Shown: positions 1 to 12,400 of the stretch, piece by piece | How positions within the stretch are numbered: position 1 is the stretch's first letter | Layout: each line of letters begins with the position of its first letter | Assembly: GCA_003864495.1 (NCBI GenBank) | Contig: ML133493.1 | Coordinates: 2,177,820 to 2,241,819, forward strand | DNA length: 64,000 nucleotides | Direction of reading: 5' to 3' | Source of the DNA: Nemopilema nomurai | Lineage: Eukaryota > Cnidaria > Scyphozoa > Rhizostomeae > Rhizostomatidae | Position numbers and translations under genes: made by a program | The notes under the pieces: model-generated | What the model saw: only the letters and a program-made list of their open reading frames with translations | Database searches by the model: none | What the model was told of the DNA's origin: nothing

Positions 1-414
1 GTAAACATGCTAAAAATTCTTTTTTGACGGCCTACCCATGACGAAAAAAATAGGATCGGTAATCCTTTTCCCAGGATAAGTGTAGACAGGTGACTTCCAT
101 CCCATTTCCCATCCTTGGCGTGAAAACAGATGTGAAAAGAACCGTGTATTTAAGCCTTTATGTGCACAGTTATCAGCCCTGAATCGAAATGCGCCAGATA
201 CTCAGTGAATTTCTTCTACAATTCTTACATTGGTGAATAACCACTTGGAAGTAAGTTTTTTAACCAGAAGGATGATAATCAGTAAAATCAGTTTAATCAA
301 CTTCTGTGGCTTTGGTTATCTTCAAGCTGCTTAATTGCAAATTCTGCCTTTTTTACGTTTTAACTAAGACCTGTTCTAACAGCGAATTGTTTTAACTAAG
401 ACCATTATTTTCAG
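1..414. other. Intron of the borealin-like gene, no exon recognised
   Basis: This is AT-rich sequence ending in a TTTTCAG acceptor at 414. I find no convincing exon. The N-terminal exons of the borealin-like gene must therefore lie left of the window, and this stretch is most simply part of the intron before the first visible exon. No RNA gene or mobile element is recognised here. Confidence 0.5.
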
Positions 415-2408
415 GTTGCAAAAACACCCATGCATGCACCAGCAGCCCCTACGCCAGCTGGTAGATCAACACGGGGAGCAAAATTGTAAGTGACAGCTCC
501 AACCTTGGCTTGATCTATTGAACATTAGACCGGCTTTTCGGAACCTTGCATTAACGGTGGATTGGGTTTTGTGACGGTTACAATTATGAATTAAGACTTA
601 TTTATTAAACGCTGTTGAAATCTTTTATGTTTTAGAAAAGCATTGGCTGTCTTAAGACAAAATGAATTTGTGACACCTGCCAGGGGTATGCCAGACATCC
701 CAATAATTACACCAAAAGTGCCGCCAAGGTTTGTGTTAATGTATAAGTATGGCTGAAATTTCCATAAAAATTGTATCAAAATCTCCTACTCAGGGTTCAT
801 AGGCTATCAGTACTATGCTCTGAAAGTTTGCTGGCAACGTTTTATACCTATTTCACTAAATCGACATTTCAGATGTTTTCAGCTTTGATTGATGTATGGT
901 TATTACCAAGCAAATTTTGTTCCTGATACATTTATCTCTTCTATTTGATTAGTGAATATGATTCTGTCACAATAATTATAAATCATGTATTAAATTAGTA
1001 ATAATATGAAAATGTCAAAAAAGCAGAAAACGTGTTTGAAAGCATTCACGATTTTAAAAAACCGTAATTGTACTAGCAAGCTCCTGAGACTTGATCATAA
1101 ACAGCACTTATGCATAAAAATCGCTCTTCAATTGTTAAAATTTATCAAAGATTTTCTTAGCATAATTTGCTCGATTACTTCTCTTTTAATTAAATTAAAT
1201 TTAATTTCTACAGTGCTTGCTTGACTGCAGGGAGAAAGCCCAAACAAGGAGGAGAATTGTAAGGATACTGGTTGTTTTCCTCTTTGGCTGCTTGTTTGAT
1301 TACAATGTAGTGATCTCACACAAACGTTTTTGTCGAACTTCCTTACACTAAATTCTGTATCGTTTGTAAGATATCATAAATATTGAACACATTTTAATAT
1401 TCGGAAAAGCAAATCGAAGGCATTCATTCTGCCCGTTTTTATTACTTTTAAAGTAGGCGTTGTGACGTCATAGTTTTGATATTCTCATAGTGCTACTTTA
1501 TGTTCTCAAAGGTTATACTCTCTTGCTGGATCACCAGTTCAAGGACTTCCAATAAAGAATGAATTGATGAATTTTGCATTAAAGGAAGGAGTGGTACGTT
1601 TACTTTTTCGTCATATTTTCTTGAAACAGATGACCAACTCCATTTCACGATCGTCTCAGAGAACCTTCAAAACAATCATTAGTTCCAATTTTATGATGTG
1701 ACTTTTAGGAAGCACAACGTAATAAAGATTTTTACAATCAACTGACCATGAAATGTATCCTTCATTTTTATGAAGGTCACTTAGCCGTCAAAAGTTATTA
1801 CTGTAACTTATGCCCTGCATGAATTTTCCAACTTTTACAGTTGATCAGTAATCACACAAGGGTATAAATTTGACAAACATTTTCTTTATTCCACCGTTTT
1901 CCGATCGATTATTTATTGCTTAAATTGTTCATGCATTGTTATGCAAGCGTTCTTGTCTTTTAGAATTTTGACGTCACTGGGGCGATTTTAGACATGAGTC
2001 CCAAGTCGCTCGCTGCACATGCTGACCAACTTAGTAAAATAAAGGTAACAAATCACTGATTTGCTTTTCGCCATTTAGAACATAACCATTTGATGCAAAT
2101 GGTTTTCTTTTCTTTTTATTATCCTTTTTGCCTAAATAGGTCGAGTAGCCTTATTTTCGTGATTTTAGAGCCATGTTAAAAGTTTCAAATCAGCACTAGA
2201 GATTTACTTATAAAATAAGTGATTTATCTCAAAGTTTAGAGATTTTTTAGCATTTATGATTTTTTTATTTACAATCAAATTTATTTTTTGAAAACTTTTA
2301 TTTACAATTTTCCCATAGACGATTGTCGAGTCAAAGCTACAGCAAATAGAAAAATCAGCCGTACCTTCGTCTGTAAGGAAAACAGTGGGAAAAAGAAAAC
2401 AGAAGTAG
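415..2408 (+). CDS. Borealin (CDCA8)-like protein, 3' exons only
   Basis: Seen: five exons with GT-AG borders, 415-485, 1235-1258 (acceptor uncertain; 1231 is the other AG), 1512-1593, 1964-2044 and 2319-2408 (TAG stop). Joined, they give about 115 C-terminal residues. These start with a Pro/Thr-rich stretch (PTPAGRSTRG), continue with LYSLAGSPVQ, and end in a helical segment (LAAHADQLSKIK) and a basic tail (VRKTVGKRKQK). Using the acceptor at 1235 keeps the frame; the one at 1231 meets a stop in the next exon. Known: borealin is a chromosomal passenger complex subunit with Survivin, INCENP and Aurora B. Its C-terminal part has a TP-rich linker, a Y-[NS]-[IL]-[SA]-G..SP motif and a helical dimerisation region. 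Inferred: this is the C-terminal half of a borealin orthologue; the Survivin/INCENP-binding N-terminus is outside the window. No other family fits as well, but the match rests on short motifs. Confidence 0.7.
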
Positions 2409-4266
2409 AACTTTCATTTCTGCAAGTCTTGGACATTCTTTTAAATCGTTTCCACTTCTGATGCTTCAAGTATTTTATAGTTAATGAGAGTACATACGAA
2501 GAAAGGGCCTTTGTTGAAGAAAGGCGAAGAGCAAATGGTTAGTTTATTAGGATCATATTGTAGTTTGGTGTTTTGTGAATTTTTTAAAGCAGTTTCAAAT
2601 CAGCCAGCTGCTTTTTATTCGATTTTTCGCGAAGAAATTAGCCTGTTTATTCCTTTAAACAATGCCTGCAACACAGCACCCTGCCTTTAGATCGCTTTAC
2701 CGCTAATAAGCATTTGTAAAACTCTGATTTTGGAATTTTAAGTACTGTACATAAGGGTAATTTTTATATTTTCTTATGACGTCTATGTGTCACGTTTTGA
2801 GAGCCGAAATAGCGGAAGGTGAAGGCTTTGGCCAAACACCTAGACTTGTGGATCTTGCTTGGTCAATCATCGTTTGTATTATTATCAGCCTATTTTGCTT
2901 CTTCCGCAAAGGCGTATCAGGCATTGGCAGGGGTCTGTACCATGTTTTAAAAACGATCTTCGTAAATTGTCGCTTTGTTGTATAAAATGCCCTAGATGAT
3001 ACTTTCTAACTTCCATTACCAGCTTTGAAGCTGGTTGATTCCTGAAATATTCACTCATTGTACATAGACTAGCATTTTATGTTGTTATTAACATTTTGTA
3101 TTTGATAAAGCCCCGAAGCTTTATTAGATTCCTAACTGCTGTTCTCATTCTTGTAAAATTGCGTCTGGTAGCGGAGGGTAAAGTAACTGAGGAGTGAAAG
3201 AAACTCGACGTTTGGCAATCGTATGGGAAAATGTTTTACTACCCAAAAGTAGGCGATTTTCAGTAGGGGGCAAAAACACTAGCGGGGCTGTGCTCCTTAT
3301 TTTCATTCGCCTTCAGAGACCTGCAGCTTGCAGCACTGAATAAAGGATCAGTTTTAACATCGTAGCATGAAAACGCGAACCAATTGATCCTCTCAGTTTA
3401 GCTCCACCTTCAGAGGGACTCCGATAGTTGTGACACTGAGGTTTCGTTTCACTTAAGGCTGCACAAGTTCACCTTTTGAGGAAAGCCATTCAAACTTTAG
3501 ACGATCTTTTTGTTCATTATAGATCCTTCTTAAATAATTTTCATTACTCGACAGAAATCAAAACCAAATGATTGAAATCTTATTTGCAAGGCGTCACTAA
3601 GAGACGCTTTGTTATAAACGAGATTAAAGGAAAAACTGTGTTGATCTAAAAGCTTTAATCTTTATTTCATCATTAGTTGCCTGTGCCAAGAAAAGTCATT
3701 CCCGGGAATTAGATGTAGCCCTTCTCTAGATAAGCAGGTATTTCTACTTTAGCTTCACGCAATTTGATTTTGGAGACTAACTTCTCAATTCTTAGAGTAC
3801 AAATTCACCTGAAATTCTAATCTTCTTTCTGCCTTTTAAATATTGCATGCAAAACTAGGAGGTGATTAAACTTAAACACCGAATTGAGGAGTCACTTTCG
3901 AAATTTCCCATATATTTATTTTTTCCAAGACACTCTTATGCTGACAGCTTTTGGTATAGTAAGGTTCAACGAAAAGCATGATTGAACTATGCTTAAAATT
4001 TGCACAAAGTTTCATAATGTACACCATTGGTGAACAATGCTTTTCAATGTAAAAACAATTTCAGTTACAGTACAGTCTAGCATATTTTGTCTCCTAAGCT
4101 GAAATGGAATAGAATGAAGCTTTAACTCAAAGACAGCAGGTGCAAACTAAAAAGCAAACAAGTCACTTAAAGCAAACATTCTCACAAAAAATAGAGGTAT
4201 ACACTAATGCAATGATTGAAAGCTGAATAAAACTTGATGCAATTGTCTGTTCAAAATTACACAATC
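2409..4266. other. Convergent intergenic region between borealin-like and OCIAD genes
   Basis: The two flanking genes end toward each other here, so this holds both 3' UTRs. An AATAAA on + at about 3339 could serve the borealin-like gene. TTTATT (AATAAA on -) at 3915-3920 and at 3661-3666 could serve the OCIAD gene. Two short + strand ORFs (2484-2690 and 2776-2985) have no recognisable product and no splice or start context that makes them credible. I see no repeats or RNA genes. Confidence 0.5.
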
Positions 4267-7200
4267 TTATTCCATCTCATCTCCGTACTTGTTTCTTCTA
4301 AGATGGTCTGGGGAAAAGAAAATCATTGATCTTATTTATTTACTGTTAAAAGGTTTTAAGCATTAATCTAGCATTACATCAAAATATACAACAAAAAATA
4401 CTTTTCTTTACATTATCTTCAAACAGACAGGCAAACAGTTTGATGTTGCTATTTCCTTACAAAAATACAATCCCCTCTGGATATCCAAAGTGAACATTCT
4501 TTTGCTTCAAATTACACTAAATGAATTATGTTAATCAGAATGTGTAGTAGATGACCCCTGGCTTGCTAAAAGATGAAAGAATTTCTCTTTGAAGCAATTA
4601 ATAGTTATAGTAATAAAATCATATTAATGTTAAGCTTGTTCAGCAACAATGTAATGTTTACAATCAAGAGCCGGTCTAAAATATATAGAAATCACAATTG
4701 AGGCCTATGATCAAGATTTTACATAGCTCCCAAAATAAATAATGAAGGCCACCATTTTATTTATATCTATTACCCTCTAAAAGCATACCTTTGGTTGAGC
4801 CTTGTGTCCACTGGCTAGAGGCATTTGGAGCAGTATCATCATAATTTGTTTTGGGAGCATCTGGCTCCCATGACGTTCCAGGAGAATATGTTTCCCTTTT
4901 GTCATATGATGTATTAGATTCATAGGTATCTTGACTTGTCATACTGTTATCCTCATTTGTCTGTAATCATGAAGTCATCAAGATTTACAAAACCTATCTA
5001 AAGTATCATCTGTTTAAGCTAAACCAAATTATGGAGAGTGCCTGTCTCATGGAAAGTAGAGAACTGAACTAAACCAAACACTGCCTTGAGCACTCTGTCA
5101 TATTACCAAAAACAAGGCAGGACCTGTCATAGTGATTTTACCTGTTGTGTTGGAGTGGGTGGCATTCTTCTTGGTCCTTGGTACTGCCTGTCTCTGTTTC
5201 TTCTTCGCAATTCCTCATAGCTAGTTATTTTTGAACCTCTATTTTCAGCACTGTCAATGTCCTCTTGTTCATCACTAACATGACTTTGCATTTTCTGCTC
5301 ATCAGTTTTTCCCTGCTGGAACATAGGGGGTCTGGGACCAAACCTAGGTTTATTCTTGACCTCAGAGCCTGAAATCATAAAGCAGCAATTGAGATTTTGT
5401 TGTATCTTTAGAGAGGCTTTGTCAAGGTATAGTTTAAGATATAATGAGCATACTTGACCTGGATTTAATACTTATAATTAGGCATTTTCAACAAATTGTG
5501 TTAACTCTTTTGGTAGAATGATTTGAGAATATAATGGTTCAATCATAACATTAAAAATATAGATTAACTTACCTGCGATGGTTTCAGGGCTTAATCTATA
5601 AGAAAAACAATACCAATAAAAGAAATGAGCTTAATTTTAAAGGTTTCAAATTATGTTCATTACAATATTTAATGCTATAGCAAAAATTTGGTGTGACAAG
5701 ACTACACTTATTCTTCTAGCATCTAAAGTCCCTTGTTTAAAGCAATAATTTGAAATCTTAGTTGCTCCAAGTTCTTTTTAGAAGACTGGTAGCCTATGTG
5801 ACTCATATGACCTTGTGCTTTATTATGTTATCTGTTGTGATTCTAGTGATACAATTGATGTGTCAATTCATGGAAATTAGTCTAGCCTTTGACTTTGGCT
5901 TTTAATAGTCCTGGAAAGGGGCATTGACAAAACGACTCTTTTGAATCATAATTACTTAATGCTTGACAGATATTCCTTATACTTACTCTTTTTGATATTT
6001 TCGCACTTGCTCTGCTAGCACTGAATTTTCTAGACTCATTATCCTTTCAAAACATTTATCTTTGTATGAGGCTACTCCTAGAACCACTCCCATTGTGAAT
6101 GCTCCTGTGATAACAAAAACCAAAAGCTATTGTTGGGTTATCACAAATATTGATTGAGTTATGTTTTATTTGATTGAGATTAAATAATATGTATCATCTT
6201 TCAGTTCATAAAATTTGTTCTATTTATTGTCTGATAAAACAACATTAAAATCATCAAGATTTTGCTTACAATGCACCAAAATAATGAGAGAAATGTAGGG
6301 CTCTGTAATGAAATAATAACATATGAAGTTAATAGGAAAGCAGAGATAATCAATCATGTATAATTATAATAACCTGTATAGTAAAACCCTGCCCAATTCC
6401 TTATATGTGGAAAGAAATCTGCAACAAAGAAATAGATATGACAATACAAGTTTTAAACATTCTAATGACATTAAAAAGCTACCAATATTCATGAGCAGTT
6501 TGACAAAATGCACTAGATAATCATTCATTTTGACGTTTTGCCTCACCAAATGTTTCGCCAGGCTTTCATCATTAAATTATATGATCTAAAGTTAATTTCC
6601 CCAATGTCACTCAGTACATTTTTCAGAATAAAATGTCAAAAAATTATGAAATTCTCTGAATATTCAAGTTTTAACAATGCAAAAAGAAAGGTCTAATATT
6701 CTATCAAAAATCTTTCATGGATGCAAGCAGCTTTCATGTTAAAAAATTGATGATATTTCAAACCAAAAATGAGCTAAAGAGACATACTGTGACCAAGGTA
6801 TCTTGTAGCTATTGCAGACAGCATACCAAGAGGAAGGCCTAAAATAATTTATAGTTAAACAAATCAGTAAATGGGAAATTGTTAAAATTGGTCGTAATAA
6901 AAGGGTGTTGCTTGATTTGAATATTAAAGCACATCAGTAAATACATTTCTCTATTGAAATATTATACATGTCACTGATTTGAAAAAGTTGTCTAAGTTAT
7001 TTGCTAAAAACATTCATTTCTTGGCATAGCAGATGTTAGATGCCTTTTTTATCACACTTAAAATTAGTGTAAATAACTCTCACCTCTAAGGTAAAGACTG
7101 TTGGTTCTGCATTCCCTCAACACCCTAAGTTCTTCCTCAGTGAGCTTAAAAAGAAACGGTTTAGTAGGGTAAACTTCTACTTGACAGCCAAACTTTAAAT

Positions 7201-8239
7201 AAACCTTCAAATAATGTTGTCACTGTTTGACTTCCAATGTTGAAAAGGTTTTTAAATCGTTCAGTGTTTAGCGAATTTACATAAGGCCTATACAGCATGA
7301 AAATACATTATGGTATAGTGTTTATATTTTAAAAAACAAATTCTTTGGCAACTAAAGTACTATTGGACAGGATTCTTTGATTCCTACAGGTATATTTGCT
7401 GACCACTACAAAGTCATGTGTTCTATTGCAATTCATCAAATATATAGGTCTTGTTAAAACTAAGATGAATCACTTTTTCAGCTGTATCAAAAGAGATATA
7501 GATTAGCCTCTTGTTTATACCACTTCTTGATGGTTAGCAATATCTCTATTTATCCCCCTGGGAAAGAGACCCAAAGCAATTTAAACTCATGAAAACTTGT
7601 ATTTACCAAGCATTAAACCATCAACTCTTCACTTTGTTAAGAAACATATCAAACAAGCAGTTGATAGTTGGTGTTAAATTAAAAGGTCTACATACATAAA
7701 GGGGCTACATACAGAAATGTCTTGTCTATCATTTGGAATTACCTACGTAGATCAAATAATTATAGCACGTTTAGAACTATAAAAAGAAACTGTTGCAGAG
7801 TTCACCCCTAATATTTGTGTTCTTTCTTATCCAAATTGTTGTATTTACTGCAAGTATATTAATTATAGTTGCAAGTTCACTAGCCATAATTTAATCTTTA
7901 TTTGTGTAAGTTTGAAATTAATTGGTATTTATAACTAAATATTTTACATAAACTTAGTTCAACATAAAACACCAATTCCCAGCCAGAAAAAATATAAAGT
8001 ATACACCAAAATTATTCCTTTAAAACGCCAACCATGTTAACATCATGTTAGAGTTAGACGTGATGTGCCATGTTTGAATATTTACTGATGATCTCTGCCT
8101 AGTGTGAGAATATCTTGTCGTTAAAATGATTGGAAGAAAATTAAAATCTGAGAAGTACCTTCATCTGTTGGCAATCTTCTATTATATCAGGGACATTGCG
8201 GTTCATCCTGCTTCTAGAATCCTCAGGACCTCCAGCCAT
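4267..8239 (-). CDS. OCIAD1: OCIA domain-containing protein (OCIAD1-like), complete
   Basis: Seen: nine coding exons with consensus splice sites and matching phases: 8159-8239, 7084-7144, 6788-6838, 6374-6418, 5987-6104, 5573-5595, 5142-5368, 4789-4960 and 4267-4307. They sum to 819 nt, or 272 aa. The start is MAGGPEDSRSRMNRN. The OCIA domain spans about residues 28-115: LTEEELRVLREC, then a first hydrophobic segment (GLPLGMLSAIATRYLG, 48-63), a second (GFYYTGAFTMGVVLGVASY, about 75-93) and LENSVLAEQVRK. The disordered C-terminal part holds the family motif TSYEELRRRNR (about 175-185) and ends KYGDEME. Known: OCIAD1/Asrij proteins are about 245-300 aa membrane proteins of mitochondria and endosomes. 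They have been linked to respiratory complex assembly and to JAK/STAT signalling in blood-cell progenitors. Inferred: a functional orthologue, since the order of motifs, the length and the C-terminal KYGD tag all agree. OCIAD2 lacks the long C-terminal part, so OCIAD1 is the better name. Confidence 0.9.
7145..8158 (-). other. Intron 1 of the OCIAD1-like gene
   Basis: This 1014 bp interval lies between the phase 0 donor AAG|GTACTT and the acceptor TTTCTTTTTAAG|CTCACTG. It is AT-rich. I see no nested gene, repeat family or RNA gene in it. Confidence 0.75.
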
Positions 8240-9480
8240 TTTGGATGTTGTCTTTCTAGAGTTTATGCAATAAGAAGTGTTGTTGTGGCTGCAAAACATC
8301 CTTACGTCATCGGGTCAGCCCCCTTATCATAAACGTTTGCAAGAAGATTCAATTTCAGCAATGTAATGGCTCTACGGTTAAACTATAAAGTATTTAGGGG
8401 ACTATAAAGAACTATAAACTATAAAGAATACAAAGAAATTAATCCATTTCCGATGAGATGAGGCAAACACTTTAGGCCAGAATTATCAAGAATGATATCG
8501 GCCTATATAACGGCCACTTCGAACGTCAACCAAGCATAATGAATAATGAATAGAGAATAATTTTGATGAATAATCGCAAATTTACAAGAAATATAATAAG
8601 AACAAACTTTGCTAATAAAATTCAACAAACAAATATACTACATTAATTTCATTACAAATTCGTGTGCTAGGGTCGTTTTGGGTTGAATGCATAGCTGAAT
8701 GTATAATTGAATTTTTTAGAAAATCGATGCTTCTCAATCGAAGTATTTCGTTTTATGACTTCATAGTCAGATTTTGTTTAAGTTTGAAGAATCCTGAAGT
8801 CACAAAGTATCCTCGAAGTGTGTAGTTCGTCAGCAATCTTGATTTCAAAACTTTCAGTAAGGTTTTTATTCTGTCGCCTAGATATTAACAAATTCTAAGA
8901 AATGGAGTGTTTGAAAATTGTTGCCAAAAAGAATAAATCAGGCAATAATCTGTGCCTGACCTAAATTTACCTCATGGTTAGACCCCGTGGCTTTGGTCAT
9001 GCAACCCTGTAGTGTTGGTTTTTCTAGAGTTTGTCAAATCTTTCTTTCTTCAACTCTTAGCCGTATAACTTTGCTTCTGCAAGGCTGACATCCTACACAA
9101 GGCTGCGCATTTTCAAATATTTCCAAAGACATTACGAAGTCCTTAAGCTATCAACCAGAAAGAAATTGCAAATCATCATTTTACATGGTCTCCAAATGTA
9201 ATTGCTTTTCCATTATGCGTTGTTCTGTTATGTTTGAATTGTGTCTTCTTTCATCTGAACATAAGCTTGTGTTTTTAAGTTTCCTCACATTATACCGCAA
9301 GAACCATTGCAACATCGTCAGTGCTTTTCAATAGAAAGGCATTCAAAACAAGAAGCAAAGAATTGTCACAAGTGTAAATAACGTCATTTACGTCAACAAT
9401 CGAGTCAAAAATTTAATAAGGATAAAGCAACAATGATATTTTGTTTTTCCATAAATTATACATTTAGTAACTGTTCAAAT
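8240..9480. other. Region between OCIAD1-like promoter and gene array
   Basis: This is AT-rich sequence between the OCIAD1-like start and the stop of array copy U1. Its left end should hold the OCIAD1-like 5' UTR and promoter, and its right end the U1 3' UTR. It does not resemble the spacers that separate the array copies, so the array ends abruptly with U1. No coding region is recognised. Confidence 0.5.
8302..8309 (-). promoter_or_regulatory. CRE-like site upstream of the OCIAD1-like start
   Basis: On the - strand this reads TGACGTAA, one base from the full cAMP-response element. Its near edge is 63 nt upstream of the OCIAD1-like ATG. It is a single short match with no independent support, so promoter function is inferred from position alone. 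Confidence 0.3.
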
Positions 9481-12400
9481 TTACTTGTTAGTAACTTCTG
9501 CAAGTGGGTCATCAGTAACATCACTGGCATAAAAATCATTTGGGACATTTTCATTTGGTACAGAGTTTTCAAGTGCTTTGTCAATAACTGCACCAATAAG
9601 GTCGTTTGTAATGGCATCATCTCCAGCCACATTGATTCTGACATTGCTAAAGGCATCATTAGAGACAGAAGTCTCTGAAGTGGTACCTGTAAGGTGATTA
9701 TTGGCATGTAAATCAGAACAGCCACTACTGTCAACATAAGTTCCACAATTTTCTCCCGAGACTAGCTCAAAAGCTGGAATATCCGCAATGACGGCAGCAT
9801 GTTCATCAGCAACCACGACTTGGGCAGACACATCATCGTAGCCATCCATTCCTTGATTAGTACCACCATCGTCAGTTTCGGCATTTTTGGAAAAAGGCGG
9901 CCTTGAGATTGCACCTGCGGCATCATCACTAAGCGAGACGCCAGCAGGGCTATCATCAGGGGAGTTTACATCAAGTTTAGTATTGACTATAGTATCAGGT
10001 CTCAATATCGTGTTTGAAACATCGTAAGAAACGTCAACTGAAGGATCAATTGTGCCATTTGCTTGGACTATTGGCTTCAGGTCGAATTTGGCGCCACCTT
10101 CGCCACCTGTAACAAGGTGTCTGTCAGCTGTGGCATTTATTTGTTCATCAGCTGACGCAGCATTATGGATATGACATTGCCCATCGCATAAAGCCCCAAC
10201 ACTACCCGGAGTGTCACCACTGACTGCATTTGTAGCATCAGGTTGGTGGTCAGTGGAGGCATCAGCTTTCAAATCATATCCCTTGTCATCTTGGGCGTCA
10301 ATCAAAGCACCAGCATTGTCACCAGTCAAATCATGTGCTTCGACTTCAACCTTTGGACCATCTTGGGCAATATCCAAAGTGTCATCATTGCCAACTGATG
10401 CGGCATCAGGTTGATTGTCAGCCGAGGCATCGGCTAGGGAATGACATAACCTGCCATCTTGTGCGACAATTGAAGCCCCAGCATTGTCATCAGTCATATC
10501 ATGTGCTTCGACTTCAACTTTGGGATCATCTTGGGCATCATCTAAAGTGTCGGCATGGGCAACAGCTGTGGCATCAGGTTGATTGTCAGCCGAGTCATCG
10601 GCTAGGGAATGACATGGCTTGTCATCTTGTGTGACGATTGAAGCAATAGCATTGTCATCAGTCATATCATGTGCTTCGACTTCAACTTTGGGATCATCTT
10701 GGGCATCATCTAAAGTGTCGGCATGGGCAACAGCTGTGGCATCAGGTTGATTGTCAGCCGAGTCATCGGCTAGGGAATGACATGGCTTGTCATCTTGTGT
10801 GACGATTGAAGGACCAGCATTGTCATCAGTCAGATCATGTGCTTCCACCACAACTTTGGGACCATCTTGGGCATCATCTGAAGTGTCGGCATGGACAACA
10901 GCTGTAGCATCAGATTGATTGTCAGCCGAAGCGTCGGCTTGGGAATCGCATGGCTTGTCATCTTGTGTGACGATTGAAGCACCAGCATTGTCATCAGTCA
11001 GATCATGTGCTTCTACCTCAACTTTGGGACCATCTTGGGCATCATCTGAAGTGCCATCGTGGACAATAGCTGTATCATCAAGTTGGTTATCTGTTGTGAC
11101 ATTTGCTAGAGAATGACATGGCTTGTCATCTTGGGCGTCAATCAAAGCAATAACATTGTCATCAGTCAGATCATGTGCTTCGACCTCAACTTTGGGACCA
11201 TCTTTGGAATCATCCAAAGTGCCATCGTTGACAATAGCTGTATCATCAGGTTGGTTATCTGTTGTGGCATTTGCTAGAGAATGACATGGCTTGTCATCTT
11301 GTGTGTCATCAGTCAGATCATGTGCTTCAACCTCAACTTTGGGACTATCTTGGACACCATCAGGAGTGTCACCATTGAGCACAGCTGTATCACCAGGTTG
11401 AATGTCAGCCGAGTCATCGGCTAGGGAATGAGATGGCTTGTCATCTTGTGTGACGATTGAAGGACCAGCGTTGTCATCAGTCAGATCACGTGCTTCGACC
11501 TCAATTTTGGGACCATCTTGGGCATCATCCAAAGTGTCATCATTGACAACAGCTGTATCATCAGGTAGGTTATCTGTTGTGGCATTTGCTAGAGAATGAC
11601 ATGGCTTGTCATCTTGTGTGACGATTGAAGCACCAGCATTGTCATCAGTCAGATCATGTGCTTCGACTTCAACCTTTGGACCATCTTGGATATCATCCGA
11701 AGTGTCGGCATGGACAACAGCTGTATCATCAGGTTCATTGTCAGCCGAGGCATCGTCTAGGGAATTACATTGGTTGTCATCTTGGACGTCAATTGAAGCA
11801 CCAGTATTGTCATCAGTCAGAGCATTTGCTTCTACTTCAACTTTGGGACCATCTTGGACATCATCCGAAGTGTCACCATCATCTTCTTTGATATTTGCGG
11901 CAGGAAAATTAGTCTCATTGGGACTATTTGGTTCGGTTTCAACTTCGATGCCATTTTGGTTATAGCCTTGGACGTCGGTCTGGTTAAAAGCTGAGACATC
12001 GACTTCGCTATTTGTCTCGTCATTATTTAGCAAAATAGTTTTCGCATCACCTGCCACATAACCTGCATCGTAAACACTGTCATTAACAGCTCTATTATCG
12101 ATGACATTGCCTTGACCATCAGAGTGCATGGCTGATTGAGATTGATCATCGCCCAACTCTTGTACTTGTCCCGGAATGTTTGGGTTTTGAATAGCAAGAC
12201 ATGCTTCTTTAGATGGGTGTTTATGTGTTTCCATGTCTGTGCCATTTGGTTGAAGCAGCGAGGTATTGGCATTCCTCTGAACCTGAAACAGGAATGAAAA
12301 TATTCGTCTCAGTGAAGGTGACATGTAATTAAATTAATTGTATCTAAGTTGAAATAAAAAAATCCAAGGCTAAATTTTGCTTAAATACTTTCATCTGCAA

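Noticed and set aside
67..100. Possible 15 nt micro-exon between CCCAG and GTGACT
   Set aside because: Splice-like borders alone over so short a stretch are expected by chance, and the encoded residues do not match borealin.
2776..2985. 69-residue + ORF with a hydrophobic stretch after the borealin-like gene
   Set aside because: It lies in the probable 3' UTR, with no start context, no homologous partner and no family I recognise.
10210..11875. CRISPR-like or non-coding satellite array
   Set aside because: The 168 bp units are directly adjacent with no unique spacers, keep one reading frame and belong to a spliced gene.
11606..11965. Long + strand ORFs opposite exon 4
   Set aside because: Their Ser/Trp-rich composition is what the reverse complement of an Asp/Ala/Thr repeat gives; they are shadows of the real frame.
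12283..12324. ATG giving a hydrophobic MSPSLRRIFSFLFQ leader as the start of U1 (and equivalents in other copies), possibly a signal peptide
   Set aside because: It lies before a strong acceptor in phase with exon 3, is interrupted by a stop in U7, and its downstream border matches the exon 4 start in every copy.
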